64,000 nt of DNA from the NCBI GenBank assembly GCA_013397435.1, contig VZRG01001559.1, forward strand, positions 1 through 64,000, written 5' to 3'. A model generated the notes under the pieces. The model was not told the DNA's origin and did not search any database. It saw only the letters and a list, made by a program, of their open reading frames with translations. This DNA is from Erythrocercus mccallii (lineage: Eukaryota; Chordata; Aves; Passeriformes; Dicruridae). A program made the translations under genes and the position numbers. This document shows positions 36,230 through 49,075 of the stretch, one piece after another (the first letter of the stretch is position 1; the number at the start of each line of letters is the position of its first letter).

Positions 36230-38166
36230 GCTTGTCTTCTCTCTCTGTCTAAAGATGGTGATGAGAGAGTTGAGTGCCCATGAGAAAGAATCAGGGGGGA
36301 ATGCCAACAAGACAGGTATCCTGGTGGGAGTCTCTTACAGACCATCCCACAAGGCTGAAGAAGCAGGTGGAATATTCTGTAAGCAGAGGGGAGAAGTCTC
36401 ACAGTCTCTGGCCCTTGTCCTTTTGGAGGACTTCAACTTATCAGACATCTGCTGGAAATACAACACAGCAGACAGAAAACAGTCCAGGAGGTTCCTGGAT
36501 TATGGAAGATGGTGACAGAGCTGGTGAGGGAGCCAGCAAGGAGAGGTGTCCCACTGGACCTGTCCATTGTGAGCAGAGAAGGGCTGGCATGTGATGTGAT
36601 GGTCAGTGTGAGGCAGCCTTAGAAAGAGTGACCATGAAATGACACAGGTTTTGGTTCTTGTAAGGAAAGTAAGGAAGGTGGTCAGCAGAACTGCAGCCCT
36701 GGACTTCTGGAGGGCTGAGTTTGGCCTGTTTAGGACACTGGTTGGGAGAGTCCCTTGGGAGGCAGTCCTGAAGGGAAAAGGGGTCCAGGAAGACTGGACA
36801 TTCTTCAAGAAGGAAATGTTACAGTTGCAGGAACAGGTTGTCTCCGTATTCTGAAAGATGAGTCAGTGGGGAAGAAGTGTGGATGAACAGAGAGCTTTGG
36901 CTGAAAAACTCAGGAAAAAATGGGGAGTTTATGACCTTTGGAAGAAGGGGCAGGCAATTCAGGAGTACAATACTGTTGTGAGGTTATGCAGGGAGAAAAT
37001 TAGAAGGGCTGAAGCCAAGCTAGAACTTAATCTGGCTACTGACATAAAAGCAATAAAAATGTTTCTGTCGATTCATCAACAACACAAGGAGGGCTAAGGA
37101 GAATCTCCATCCTCATGGAAGATGGCTCATGGCTTGGAAGGGTGCACTGTTTGCTGGGTAAAAACCTGGTTGGATGACTGGACCCAGAGAGTGGTGGACA
37201 CAGTTAAATCCAGCTGGTGGCTGGTCACAAGTGGTGTCCCCAGGGCTCAGTTTTGGAGCCAGTCCTGTTTAATTTCTTTATCAACAATCTGGGTGAGAGG
37301 ATTGAGTGCACCCTCAGTCAATTTGCACAGGACATCAAGCTGTGTGAGAGTGTTGATCTGCTGGAGAGTAGGAAGGCTCTGCAGAGGGATCTGGACAGGC
37401 TGGATCGATGGGCTGAGGCCCAGCTGTATGAATTACAGCAAGACCAGGTCCTGGGTCCTGCCCTTGGGTCACAACCACCCCAGGCAGTGCTACAGGCTGG
37501 GGGCAGAGTGGCTGGAAACCTGCCCGGTGGAAAAGGACCTGGGGGTGCTGGGCAACAGCAGCTGAACATGAACCAGCTGTGCCCAGGGGGCCAAACCCGT
37601 CAATGGCATCCTGGCCTGGATCAGCAGTAGTGTGGCCAGCAGGATCAGGGCAGGGATTGCCCCCAGCACCTGGCACTGGTGAGGGCACACCTGAAACCTT
37701 CTGTCCTGTTCTGGGCCCCTCATTACAAGAAAGACATTGAGGGGCTGAAGTGAGTCCAGAGAAGGGTTGGAGCACACTTCTTATGAGAAGCAGTTGAGGG
37801 CACTGGGATTGTTTAGCCTTGAGAAAAGGAGGCTTATAGGGGACCTTATCACTCTCTGTGACTATCTGAGGTTGTAGAAAAGGAGGGATTTGGTATCTTC
37901 CCTCAAGTAACAAGCAGTAGAAAAGGTAACAGCCTCAAGGTGTTCCAGGCAAGATTTAGATTGGATATTAGGAAAAATGATTCACTGTGAGGGTTATCAA
38001 ACTTTGGAAAAGCTGTGCAAAAAAATGGTGGAGTCCCCATCCCTGGATGTATTTAAAGGATATGTAGGATGTGGCAGTTAGGAGCATGGTTATTGGTGGC
38101 CATGGGAGTGTTGGGTTAATGATTGAGCTCGATAGTACTTTCTGACCTAAATAATTCAATGATTCT
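36230..38166 (+). mobile_element. CR1 LINE, defective ORF2 (endonuclease plus partial reverse transcriptase)
   Basis: This is the longest transposon in the window. Endonuclease similarity starts near 36250 (NKTGILVGVSYRP). The catalytic GDFN block reads EDFN at 36426-36437, and SDH survives at 36627-36635. The linker follows at 36660-37095 (e.g. LDFWRAEFGLFRTLVGRVPW; VYDLWKKGQ). Near 37110 the text jumps to the late reverse-transcriptase region (CWVKTWLDDWTQRVV, then VTSGVP), so the fingers and first catalytic block are deleted. FADD reads FAQD at 37322-37333. ORF2's C-terminus, in shifting frames, runs to the CR1 tail at 38098-38166. Stops and frameshifts make it inactive. CR1 copies itself by target-primed reverse transcription of its RNA; this copy lacks the 5' part and ORF1, as is usual. 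The left boundary is approximate. Confidence 0.9.
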
Positions 38167-41100
38167 AAATATCCAGTGCTGGATTTAACCTTTGTACAGA
38201 GCTGGGAAGTACCATCATTTGAATGGTATGGGTTGCTGCCCAGCCCTGGTCCCCACTGCTGGGTGTACCCAGGTATATGGCTGGCACATCTCCACCTGGC
38301 TCCCCAGGGCCCTCACCCATGCTGTTGGAAGCACAGGGCTCATGCTGATGGTGGAGCTAATGGGGCATGAGTGAATATTGTGGTTTGTCATGTGGATATT
38401 ATAGCTTGTGAGTCTGTTTGCCAGCTGCTCCTATGACCTGGAGTTAGACTCTGTCTACAGGGGTCCATTAGGAGACTTTTCATGCTGTATTTATTCTTGG
38501 GGAAAAGACATTGAAACAACATGACCCGAAACACACTAGCAAATTTGAAAACTATGGAGTAAATTACCGCAGGGAAAAGGCACTCTCTGCTCAGTGCCTG
38601 CCTGGTAATGATGCTTTCTTGCTCTTCTGTTTGTCCTAACCTAATGTCTTTGCAGGCAGCATAAGGCCAGTGGCAAAAGTACATCTCAAAAGAACCAATT
38701 GGCTTCAGATGTGGACTTCACACTTGTTGTCACTGGCTGTTATCACCGTGCAGCTTAATGAGGCACAAGCCAGAGAAGCTTGAAGTTTTAGGTGATGTGT
38801 GTTGGCAATGTGTTTTGAAGGCCATATCTTGAGCTCTGGGTGAGGGTTGAAGGCACACACCAACTGTGCCAGGTGGAACCTGAAAAGCGATCCTTACGAT
38901 TGCTGTCTCTATAGGAGCCACGAGACTGTCAGAGTGAAGAGGAAAGGATTAGAAGCTACAGAAGAAAGGATAAGAAGGATAAGATGAGGCTGAGAGTAGC
39001 ATTCATCTGGACACCATTTCTCTTCAATGCCAGGGTTGGGCCTCTTTATCTAGGACAGCACGTGCACCAGGATAGCCATACAGAGGAGTCAAACCTCCAA
39101 AGCTGAGGCAGAAATAAGGATTTTGTCATGAAACAGACTTAAGCATAGTCGTGTGTGGCTGGTAATACGTGGAAGATGCTGATGTTGGGAATCTCAACTA
39201 TTTGGGTTGTAGTTTCCAAACCACAATTGCAGTTGAAAGGTTCAGTAGTGGTGTTGCAAAGATGTGGAAGGCTTAGGTACTATGTGTAGGATTCATCATG
39301 CCACTCATTGGCAATCCAATGAGTTTGAGGTTCTCCTTACCATCCATGGAAAGCAAGGTTCATTTAGCTGAGCTTACCTTAGGATGTGATGGCTTTCTCT
39401 ATGGAAGTACCTCTTTCCCCTTCTCAATTAGAAAAATATCCTGGAAACTACTTGCTCTAACCTGAACATGTTTCCTGTAAATGTCTAAGTGGGACCAGAT
39501 GGTTCCTACCACCCATGTACAAAGGAGACCACCAATTTGAGCTACAAATAGGAGCAATGGATGTTGGTCCTTGGCTTATTCTGTTGATCCTGCTATGGAA
39601 ATGGTCTTGGCTTTCCAAATTGTAGCAGAAGTGCAACTGGTAGCAACTCAGTGATTTTTCTTTATTACTTTACACCAGGTTGTGCTAAGCAAAATCTGCC
39701 GATGTTAGGGGATATTCTGGGTGCCTTGTACAGGTATTTTTTACTCTTGAAGACTGGTAGGCAGAACTTTAATCCCTCTCCTATAATTACTTGCTTCCTC
39801 TGTTGTATACAAAATTGAGTTGGCTTGCTTCTGTTTGAGTCTGCACAACATTAGAATATGAGGGCAGCAGTACAGATCTCTGTGCTTTTGCTGTCCTGCC
39901 TCCTTTCCTATTAGTTTCAGCACTATTTCAGCTTCATGCTTGCGCCTGCATGCTCACTCTGATCTGGGATCCCTGCCAGCTGCTACAGCCATGTCCTAAT
40001 GCCCTCTGGGTTGTGTAGGTGCTGCAGTGATAGGATGACGCTCATAGTACTGGACATTTATTTTTGATATTTTGCAGAAGATGAAAGCAACTTCTCTGTG
40101 AGCTCTCAGCCTCTTCAGGAGCATGCTGTTAATGGGCTTACTCCCAAAGGCAAAGATCTTTCCCAGCTCCCATTTTCTTGGATTTTGGGATCTCATGGAT
40201 TTCCATGAGATGTGTGGGCATTTGACACTTCAGATTAACAAGCTCTGTTCCTGCCAAAGCAGATATTTGCTGGCACCCACTGTGCCCACATGGGAAGAGC
40301 TGTTTCCAGAAATCATTCTCTCAGCAGCCTCAACCCTGTGCTGGGAGTTCCTGCAACTGGATCAGGCTTTGCATTTATTTATGGGCTAGAAGAATAGTTG
40401 ATTTTAGTCAGACCCCCTATGAGCATGAAGAAAAACAAAGCTGAACATCTCCTCCCAATGTTACCAACTGGTCCTATTGTACAGTGATTTTGTCAACAAG
40501 TTATTTAAGATCTTAATCCCTTTCAGCTATTAGGGGGAACCCTGAAGTAGACTGAGATTGGAAAGAGAAGTGATTTTCATTTAGATTTCTTTTTTTTTTT
40601 CTCTAGTGCTGTAACCTGATGAAGAGGCAATGGCATTTCACAATGTGTACTCCATTCATAGCTACCTGCTTAAAATGAGGAAGGTGTAGGAATAAGGAGA
40701 AAAGACTCCTTTAAATCTGTAGTGGAACTCTGGTGCCTGTGAGGGCTGTTTAAAGAAGAAGTAAAACCACTTTATCTTGTTAATCTATTTCTGCATTGTA
40801 ACTTACGCTGCCAGTCACACAGTGTCAGAAAGCTATTGTAAACCCTTGTATAAACCCACCCTCTGCAGACTTGAGGGGCTTGAGTACATGGCTCTGCCAG
40901 CCCTAGAATATTGGTGATAGGATAATAGCAGGTTTCACTCTTAAAAGTTTTTCTGGAGGGGTTAATGCACAAGAGGAAGAATGTTAATGATTCCCAACAG
41001 ACCACCTACTTAGCTGCTAGTAATAGGCAGTCTCTAGTGTGTGCATCGTGGTAGAGGTGAGGTCTGAAATGAGATGTGAAATATAAGCTAGGAGCTTTCA

Positions 41101-43629
41101 CAAATGATTTTTGCAAGGCACTCCATGAAATCCTACATCAGTGAGATATCTGAGAGGAAAGTCCAGGCTGGGAAATTGCTTCAGAGCAGCAGCTGGAGGA
41201 AAGTTATCATTTCTTTGGGCATTGCCACTCAGGACAAGTAAAGCCAGATGGACATTTCAGGAGGATAACGTGCTGGGAGCAAGAGGGGAATAGACAGAAT
41301 AATGACATAAAGGAAAGATGCTTGAGGACAGGCTTTATCTCAGCTAACATTAAACATTTAGTCATCTAGGCTCTCTTTGTGGTCAGCAGAGCATGGCACT
41401 TTGAAGCCATGATTCATCTGACCTATTTTGGGCACTACCCTACCTAGGATGAGGTAAATTACACTTTATCCATGCCCGTTTCTTCCTCTTGGTACTGAGA
41501 GAGCTTCAGGCACATAGCCTAGATACAGACATCTGTATTTTAGACACGTCAGGGGAGGTGAGACACAGCCTCCTTTGCACATGGAGTGGGACTGTGAGGG
41601 AGGACATGGAGGCCACATGGCACCCTGTGAATCTGGGACAAGATCCAGTCACCCTCTGCCCTTGTCTGCAGGAGAGATGAGGAACCAGAATGAGAGAGGA
41701 TGGAAACCAAAAAAGGAAGAGAGAGGAAAGAGAGCGGAGAGCTCCATTTCAGCCATGTTGTTTCAGCTCTCATTAAATGGTCCTGCAAAGAATATGAGAG
41801 ATGTAGGCTGAGGAGAATAACACAATAAATTAGAAATGGGAAAGTGTGTGTTACAAGTTTCACTAAGATGTGAGCTTCTTTACGAACAGCCAACATTATT
41901 ATAGTGATCAACTGAAAAAGGAACAGTGACGTTTTATTATTATAATTTTGATCTAAAATTGCATTCCAAAATCTTTATGGACTATCTTAAACTTGCTGAA
42001 ATGTATATTTTGCACTGAAAAACAGGTTTTGCATGAGTGGAAAAAAAGAAAGCTTTTGTGATGACTGCAGCACAAATTTCTGTGAATGGTTTTTTAAGCT
42101 GCATTGCCAGAAATGTCATGAATCTGCTCAGAACTCTGAGGAAGGGAAGTGGTTTGAAATTCCTAACACTGCTCTTTCAGCCAGAATAGCCATTTTGGGT
42201 GTGCTTCACATGAAACATGGCTTCAGGGCTTGATATGTCTTCATGCTGGGCCCTGTATTGTGCCAAGGAACTTCTCAGTGTTTAACAAATAATAATAGAT
42301 ATAAGCTGTGTAAGCATATGTGAATCTTCATGTTATAATTTCACGTGTAGAAAAATGATCTCATAGGCACATAGGAAATAGAGCAGATGGTAAAATGTGT
42401 GCTGGACTACATTCAGGCTGCAGAGTAGACAATAAAAGCACAAACACTGGATGGTACCCTCCAGCCATGCACACATGAAGTACTGCCTCATGAACTGAGA
42501 TAGGGGAGCACAGATCAAAACAGATTAAGAGGCTACCTTTGATCTGTTGTTTTCTCTTATTACTGCAAGTTGCAGCACTGTGATCTGTCATTCCCTGTGT
42601 GGGTATTCAAAGGTGAGTGTGCATGGACAGCCCTCAGCTGGGTTATCGGGAGATGAGTACCCAGCAGCATTCTAGTTTTGAACATGTGCAATTCCACCCA
42701 TTTCAGAGGTATTTCACCTCTGAAACTGTCTCAGTAAGGTGGTTCTTAATGAAGTCTTCTGGCTTAACCCTGCTTTTTTCCTCCAGAGATCATCCTTGCT
42801 GGAGATAGGTAAATCCTAGTCCACACTCCTGTTTCAAGGCATGAATTTCTCTCAGAGACTAGGGCCAAGCTGCAGCCCTGAGTAATAACAAGGTAAGCTG
42901 GAAAATCAGGAATAACCATGAGCTGACTGAGTTCAAAATTTCTGCTGGAAGAGGGAAACTGAGAAAAGGGGCCCATGCCAGATTGCAAGGAAGTTTTCTT
43001 CTGTATACTAGCAAAACAGGTATCAGCAGAGCACTGTAAAAGCAAACCACAGCAAACAAAGCCTCTTCCCAACATATTTCTCACCAGAAAGTTTGTAGGT
43101 AAACAAAAGCTGCACATGCCAGGTCTATTATAAGAGTAAGCTGAGCTGGAAGATTCTTTCAGTTATATCAGTGTAAATATTCTGAGTGCAGATCTGGCCA
43201 GTTAGTAGCCCCTGATTGACGTACAATATTAGATTCATGCTTGCGTCAGGAGAAAAAATATCTTTTGTTGTCAAGTCAGTTTTTTATTCTCCTTTCTCTT
43301 TGCTACAGGTTGCCTGATGGGCTATTCTGGAGTGTTAAATACAAATCATCGCAGTGCCCTATTGGATAAACTTGGACAGATTGGGCAGATCATGTATGTC
43401 AGAGACCAGATCAGCTCACATCTATCCACTGGCAACTTCCATTCAATGGCAGTGGCTTTGGCACAGCTATCCATGATTTCATGGCAGAATTCAGGAAAAA
43501 TTTGTCACAAAATTAGAGGAAATATGAATTGAAAATGGAAGGACAGGCAGTGAAAATTTTGTATTGGGCTGCTGAGATATCAATGCTGAGATGCATTGGA
43601 GTAAGAAGACCTCTAATTTGGGTTTGAGG
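38167..43629. other. non-coding DNA, nothing recognised as a gene
   Basis: Unique sequence with a T run at 40590-40600 and a perfect 10-bp hairpin at 40190-40211. A strong acceptor-like tract ends at 43308, followed by an ATG frame of 71 codons (43317-43532). No domain is recognised in it, so it is not called as an exon. Confidence 0.45.
40190..40211. repeat. perfect 10-bp inverted repeat (hairpin)
   Basis: ATCTCATGGA at 40190-40199 is followed, after a 2-base spacer, by its exact reverse complement at 40202-40211. No element boundary or RNA gene is recognised around it. Confidence 0.75.
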
Positions 43630-43682
43630 GTTTTTGTTTGTGTTTGTTTACTGGGTTTTGTTTGTTTGTGGTTTTGTTTGTA
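43630..43682 (+). repeat. (GTTT)n-like low-complexity tract
   Basis: Imperfect GTTT/GTTTT units over about 50 bases. Simple sequence. Confidence 0.75.
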
Positions 43683-46600
43683 GTCTAGATCCTGTCTTTT
43701 CCATTCATCTTAATGTATATCTTAGGGAAATGCCTTTGCACTTCTCTTTTCCCAAAAGTAATCTGGCACTAACTGTGTCTTGCTTACATGGTTTATTCAT
43801 TCAGACCATAACCAGTACCCAGAGTCCATGGAAGAGCACTGGAGTTAGAAATTGCAACCTGCTTTGAAGTAAATCACCCAGAGGTTTTAGCTAGTGGAGG
43901 TCAGCGGGAGATGGGGACAGAGGGAGGAGGTGGGAGATGCTGTCTTGAGAAGAAACTGTGTTTACAATCTCTACAACTTGCCTTCTTGACAACTGGAGGG
44001 GGATTTTCCTAATAGAAAACCTGTGAGCTATATGAGGAGGATAATCCACTTGACCCTTGCCCTCTCCTAAGCCTTTAAGTCATCATAACATTTCATTTCT
44101 TGCCAGCTGCAGAACCACTTCTTGGGATTCATTTTGATGAAACCAGCATTGTTTAGCCAGGAGGAAGACCAGAGTAGGGGTGTCGGAGCGGGGTATGTGA
44201 GTGGGGACACAGCAATCATATTTGAAGAGGGTGAGAGCCGGTGGCAGCGAGGAAGATAAACAGGGTGTGTTTGTGCAAGTGACCTTATTTATTTCAGCAT
44301 CCTGAGGAGGGACCAAATGTACTGCATTGAAGGAAGTTAGTCCACACACATATGGGAGTTGGTCCAGCACTACGTGGCTGGCACAAGCCCAGGCGCTGCT
44401 TTGCAGGGTGACAGCTTGGGGTTCTCAGGGCAGCTGCTGTCCTCAGCGCTGGCTTTTGAGAGCTCTTTGCATTGCAGGCTGTGCTGAAATGGGCAGGGTG
44501 GTTATTCAGAGCTGGCAGGAAGGGCGTTCTGCTCTGGCACCCCCCAGCCCTGCGGCGGGCACCAGCAGAGGGGGAGGACCCATGGCCCCACGGCCCTGAG
44601 CAGACCCCCATCAGCGAGCAACTGGTTCAAAACCGTAATTTGTTTCTTCAGCATTTGGCCGCTGACTGGCTCATGGACCAGCCTTGACATTATTTCTTTT
44701 TAATACTGTATTTGTTATCCTCTGAGTATTTTGGGTGGGTAATTATCCAGTTTGTGCTGTGTATTGCAGAGCCCAGGATTATTTGCTTTGGCTTTACTTC
44801 CTGGTTAGTTAGGGTGTGTGGTTGCTGGCCTAGATCTCATGGCATTGTTTCTGACTACGTAAATGAAATTTTTATACAAGAGAATAATGAATACAGACCA
44901 GAGAATAAGGCACATCCTGTGGCAGTTTCACAAAGGCAATTTTCCTTGCTCAAACCCATAAGGGGCTCAGCAGTTGTGATTATTTACATGTGTACTTAAT
45001 GGCTGTCCACATATGACTGATACAGGATAACAGACACCTAGTAAACAGAGACAGCTGCGTTTGGTGGGTGCCTTGAATCATCCCTGGCTTTGTCTGTTTT
45101 CTTTCCCTCTCTTCTTTCCTGTTTGACTGTAGAGGCGCTTCTAAGGGTGAGGAAGAAAACCTTCATTTAAAACCACATGAAACCAAAGGCTGGGTGTAAC
45201 CAGCTTCAAATCCAGACAAGAGTCAGCATATAGCTTCATGTGTTGCTGTTTTCATCGTTCAGCATATCACATGGATGGGGTGGCATTTTAAAACACACAG
45301 AGGATTGCTGCCACACTTGCAGTAATGTGTGCACACACACCCCTTGGGGTACACATACTTTACACTGCACCCAGTTAAGCTGTGGTGAAGAAAGCTCAGC
45401 TTGAATGTTCTCTCACCTCCCTGTGCTGAGACCCACTTTGCCACAGCTGAAATGGCTATGAAAACTGGCTATTTTAAAGAGTTTATCTGAGCTAGGTGTC
45501 AGTCAGAGTGATTATTCTACTCCTTGCAAAAACTAAAGTTTGCTTTTTCCAAATCTTTAAATACGATCTTGTGGCTCTGTTCATGCACACATGACTTCAA
45601 GACATTGAAACTTCAGTATCAAGTGTCACAAATGTATGTCCAAGCCCCAAGTGTGATCATGGTACTCAGACAGCAGCTGTGGCTAAAGAGTTCAATCTAT
45701 CACTTCTCATCCCACAAACAAATGGCAAATGTTCCTGAGAGTCTTTTAAAAGTAAAAGAGGTCAGATATGAGAAAAAAAAAATTGAATGCGTCTAGAAAA
45801 TAAAACGCTGGAAACCACAAATTCCACTGACATGGAATTTTATTATTTGCAGGCGCTTTTGTTTACTGCCTGTGCAGGTCCAGACCTTGCCTTGGGTACA
45901 CAGTGGGGACTTGCTGCTAGAGGACATGAGTGGAGATGAGGCGTAGGGATGGATGTTATTTGCAAGTTACCAAAGGCACTGCTTATGAGAGAATGGAAAA
46001 CCTTTGCCTGACAAAGAGGGTTCTGTGGGGTTTGAAGGCAAGGCTTGCCTGTGATCCACACACCAAGGGAGCTCTGATAGGTGAATATCTTGTGCCATGA
46101 TGCCACCTAAGCTTGGGAAGCAATACAAGCCAGCAGGGGTGATGCCCTCACTAGCTGCCTTGTCAGCCACCATGCTCCCTTTCCATCACTGCACCCCATT
46201 CCTGAGATTAGGATTCACGCTGGTGTGAGCCCCCCGTATCACAGGCTGCCAGTTGCTCAGAGATCCTTGCTCTGAATGGGTGAATGGGTAGTTTCATGGT
46301 GGGTTGAAAATACAGCCCCGTCCTCAATGTAACCTTTAATCTTGATTAAAAAGCTTCCAGGGCCAGGCAGCCTGGGCTGCATCCTTTGTTCAATTCTGGC
46401 AGTGGCTCTTGCATTCCCTAATCCCTGTTAATATCACTGCTTGTCAAGGAAGATTTGTGCCTTTCCTGGAAGATGTACGCCTATTCCGTACCAGCCAGGG
46501 GAGAAGGAGACGCCTCATCAGCTGGTGCTGGGAACAGCAAGGAGCAGACAAGAAAGGCATCCTGTTTTCTGGGGAGAAGGAGTGGGAGGTGGGCGAGCAT

Positions 46601-48487
46601 CTGGCTCTGACTATTAACTCTGGCTGCTAGCGCTGCTGCTGTGTTTCCAGGATGCAACACAATCCTCTATTTTTACTATGCACAAACCATGAACCTCTCC
46701 TGGCAGTGTTTTATGTCCAAGGTACCAACAGAGTATCCTGGCCAAACTGCAGGACAGATTATGTTCTGCTGACCTGTATTCCCCTAAAGTCATTTTCAAT
46801 TAGTGTAGTAGTTAGTCCCTCTTTGTGCAATTTCTCCCTGCCATTATGTTGAGCTGAGACTCCAGCGGCCATGCTCTCTTGGGGGCATTTTGCTGGCTCT
46901 TCCAAGCAGACAAACAAAAGGTCTGGACACCCACTGCTGCTCAAGCAGCATTTTCTGCTGCTAAGCCTGAGCCCAGACCATAGTTCTTCCCAGACTGGTC
47001 AACTCATGTCTCACCTCCCTATTAGGAGGTCCTTCCTGGAATGTGGAGGACTTTCTCTGGCTCAGTCATGGCAAGAGGCAGGGACACTGCAGCCTGATGC
47101 CAAGAGCTGATACAAGGAATCACACCATGGCTCTGGCTGGTCGCCTGCCAGGGTGACCGAGCTGGCACACGTGGGTTCCCTGGAGGGTCAGGGTTTCTGC
47201 TGGCCCAGAGGAAGACCTGGCCCATGTTGCTGTGTAGTGCATCCTGCATCAGCAGGCTGGCCTCAGAATAACCACACTCTGTTCCTGCCCAGACCCAGCC
47301 TCGCCAGCAAACCCGGAGCTGGTCAGGTGCAAAGACAGCTGTGGCTTCAATGACACTAAGGAGAAGGATGCTCTGGGTACTCCTGAGGATATGTGTACCA
47401 AGTGCTCCCAGGGCACTGTGTCTCCAGCTCAGCACAGGCAGGCTCCTGCTGTCGGCTGGTGACAGCTCAGCAAGGTGCTTTTGTCGTCTGGAACTGGCAG
47501 CAACTTCTGCTGCAATCTCCGTTAGGTGGCTTGGGGAGTCTGGCCAGGGCTACAAAATGTGAGAAACGGACCCCAAAGGCCACCTGGTCTGTTCCCCTTG
47601 GCAAGGCAGGATTAAAACGTGTCAGCGCATTTAGAGAGTCCTCCTTGGGAATCGCTTCTGTCACTATCCCTTTCCTGGCTACTGCCCACGCAGCAGCTGA
47701 GAGGCAGTGAATATAATTAGCAAGACTTAATGAGGGACAGCGCTGTTGGCCAGTGCCTTCAGTGGAGCTGCTGAGCTCTGTCTGCATCAGGGCAGAACCC
47801 ATTCTGTTATCAAACAGCTGCCTTGAAAACTGGATGAGATTTTATCCTTTGCTTTCAGGTTTAATACGGAAAGCTGTGATTCAGCTTTGTGCAGAAAGCT
47901 GTTCATCAGGCTCCCAGAAAAGCTGACCCAGCTGGGATCTCCCCCACACAAGCAAAGTCCTGGGCACAAATGGTGCCTTGGGCAGTAGTGGGACACGAGG
48001 ACTATGATGGGAGACTTTCTAAATCATTACTATTGTTTATTCATAGATATGGAATATTTTTATGCTCAACAGTTTCTTTGGATCTCTGGTGTTAATGAAC
48101 TGTATAAAATACATTATCATCCTCCTTCCTTTTCCATGAAAATATGACATTTTCTTGCCTACAGATTTTGAATTTTGCCTTCTTGGTCGCACAATAAAAA
48201 AAAAACAAAAAACACGGCTGGTGCAATGAAAACCAGAAACCTCATGGCTTGAGACGTTCTTCGGTATGATGAATGGATATGAAAATTAATTTGTGTTGGG
48301 GCAATAGCATTGGATGACTGTAATTGTGCCTTATTATTGGTACACAAGAAGGCCAGCTGAAGACACAGCTTAAACTACATTCCAGGTGGAAAAAAAAAAT
48401 CTGAAATAGTGCCATCAAAGGTAGTTGATAGTTCAAAGCAAAACTTTCTTATCTTTACCCTTGCTCACTCGGTACTTGCTGGGATCT
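43683..48487. other. non-coding DNA, nothing recognised
   Basis: No gene is supported. GC-richer, stop-poor patches at 44300-44690 and 46980-47800 hold overlapping open frames on both strands (e.g. 47022-47435 minus against 47153-47353 plus), which fits composition rather than coding. An A-rich run lies at 48194-48212. Confidence 0.5.
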
Positions 48488-49075
48488 TGTTGTGGTTTAA
48501 CTCTAATTAGAAACTAAGGCCCCCACAGCCAGTCATTCATTCTCTTCCCACTGGGATAGGGAAGGGAATCAGCAGAGTCAAAGTGAGAGAGGTTGTGTGT
48601 TGAAATAAAGACAGTTTAACAGGTAAAGCAAAAGCCACACACAAGCAAAGAGGAATAAGGAATCTATTCATCCCTTCCCATGGTCAGGCAGGTGTTCAGC
48701 CATCCCCAGGAAAGCAGGGCTCCACCATGTGTAATGGTGACTTGGGAAGACAAACACCTTTAGTCCAAATGTCCCTCCCTCTCTCCTTCCCCCAGCTATA
48801 TATGCTGAGCATGATGCCATATGGTCTAGGATATTCCTTTGGTCAGTTGGGGTCAGCTGTCCCCGCTGTGCCCTCTCACAGCTTCCTGTGCACTCCCAGC
48901 CCTCTTGTCTGTGTGGCGGGATGGGAGGCAGAAAAGACCCTGACTCAGTGTCAGCACTGGTCACCTGTAACAAAGATATCTATGTGTTATCAACATTGTT
49001 TTGTTCACAAATCCAAACCACAGCCCCACAGCAGCTACTAGAAGAAAATTAATTCTATCCCATCCAAAACCAACA
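48488..49075 (-). mobile_element. solo LTR of an avian endogenous retrovirus
   Basis: A 588-bp LTR in minus orientation. Read on the minus strand it begins TGTTGGTTTTGGATGGGATA (49075 down) and ends TTAAACCACAACA at 48488. The order matches an LTR I remember as common in songbird genomes. A TATA box (CATATATAGC, minus) lies at about 48795-48804. Downstream on the same strand, the expected ATTAAA poly(A) signal reads GTTAAA near 48613-48618. No retroviral gag, pol or env sequence flanks it, so it is a solo LTR. No perfect target duplication is seen: flanks are gatct on the left and tgacc on the right, with gacct one base further out. It is likely older than the LTR at 10.6 kb, or was altered at an edge. 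Confidence 0.8.

Noticed and set aside
37217..37630. Plus-strand frame resembling a reverse transcriptase
   Set aside because: It is part of the defective CR1 LINE at 36.2-38.2 kb, not a separate gene.
37335..37913. 192-codon minus-strand frame
   Set aside because: It is the antisense shadow of CR1 ORF2.
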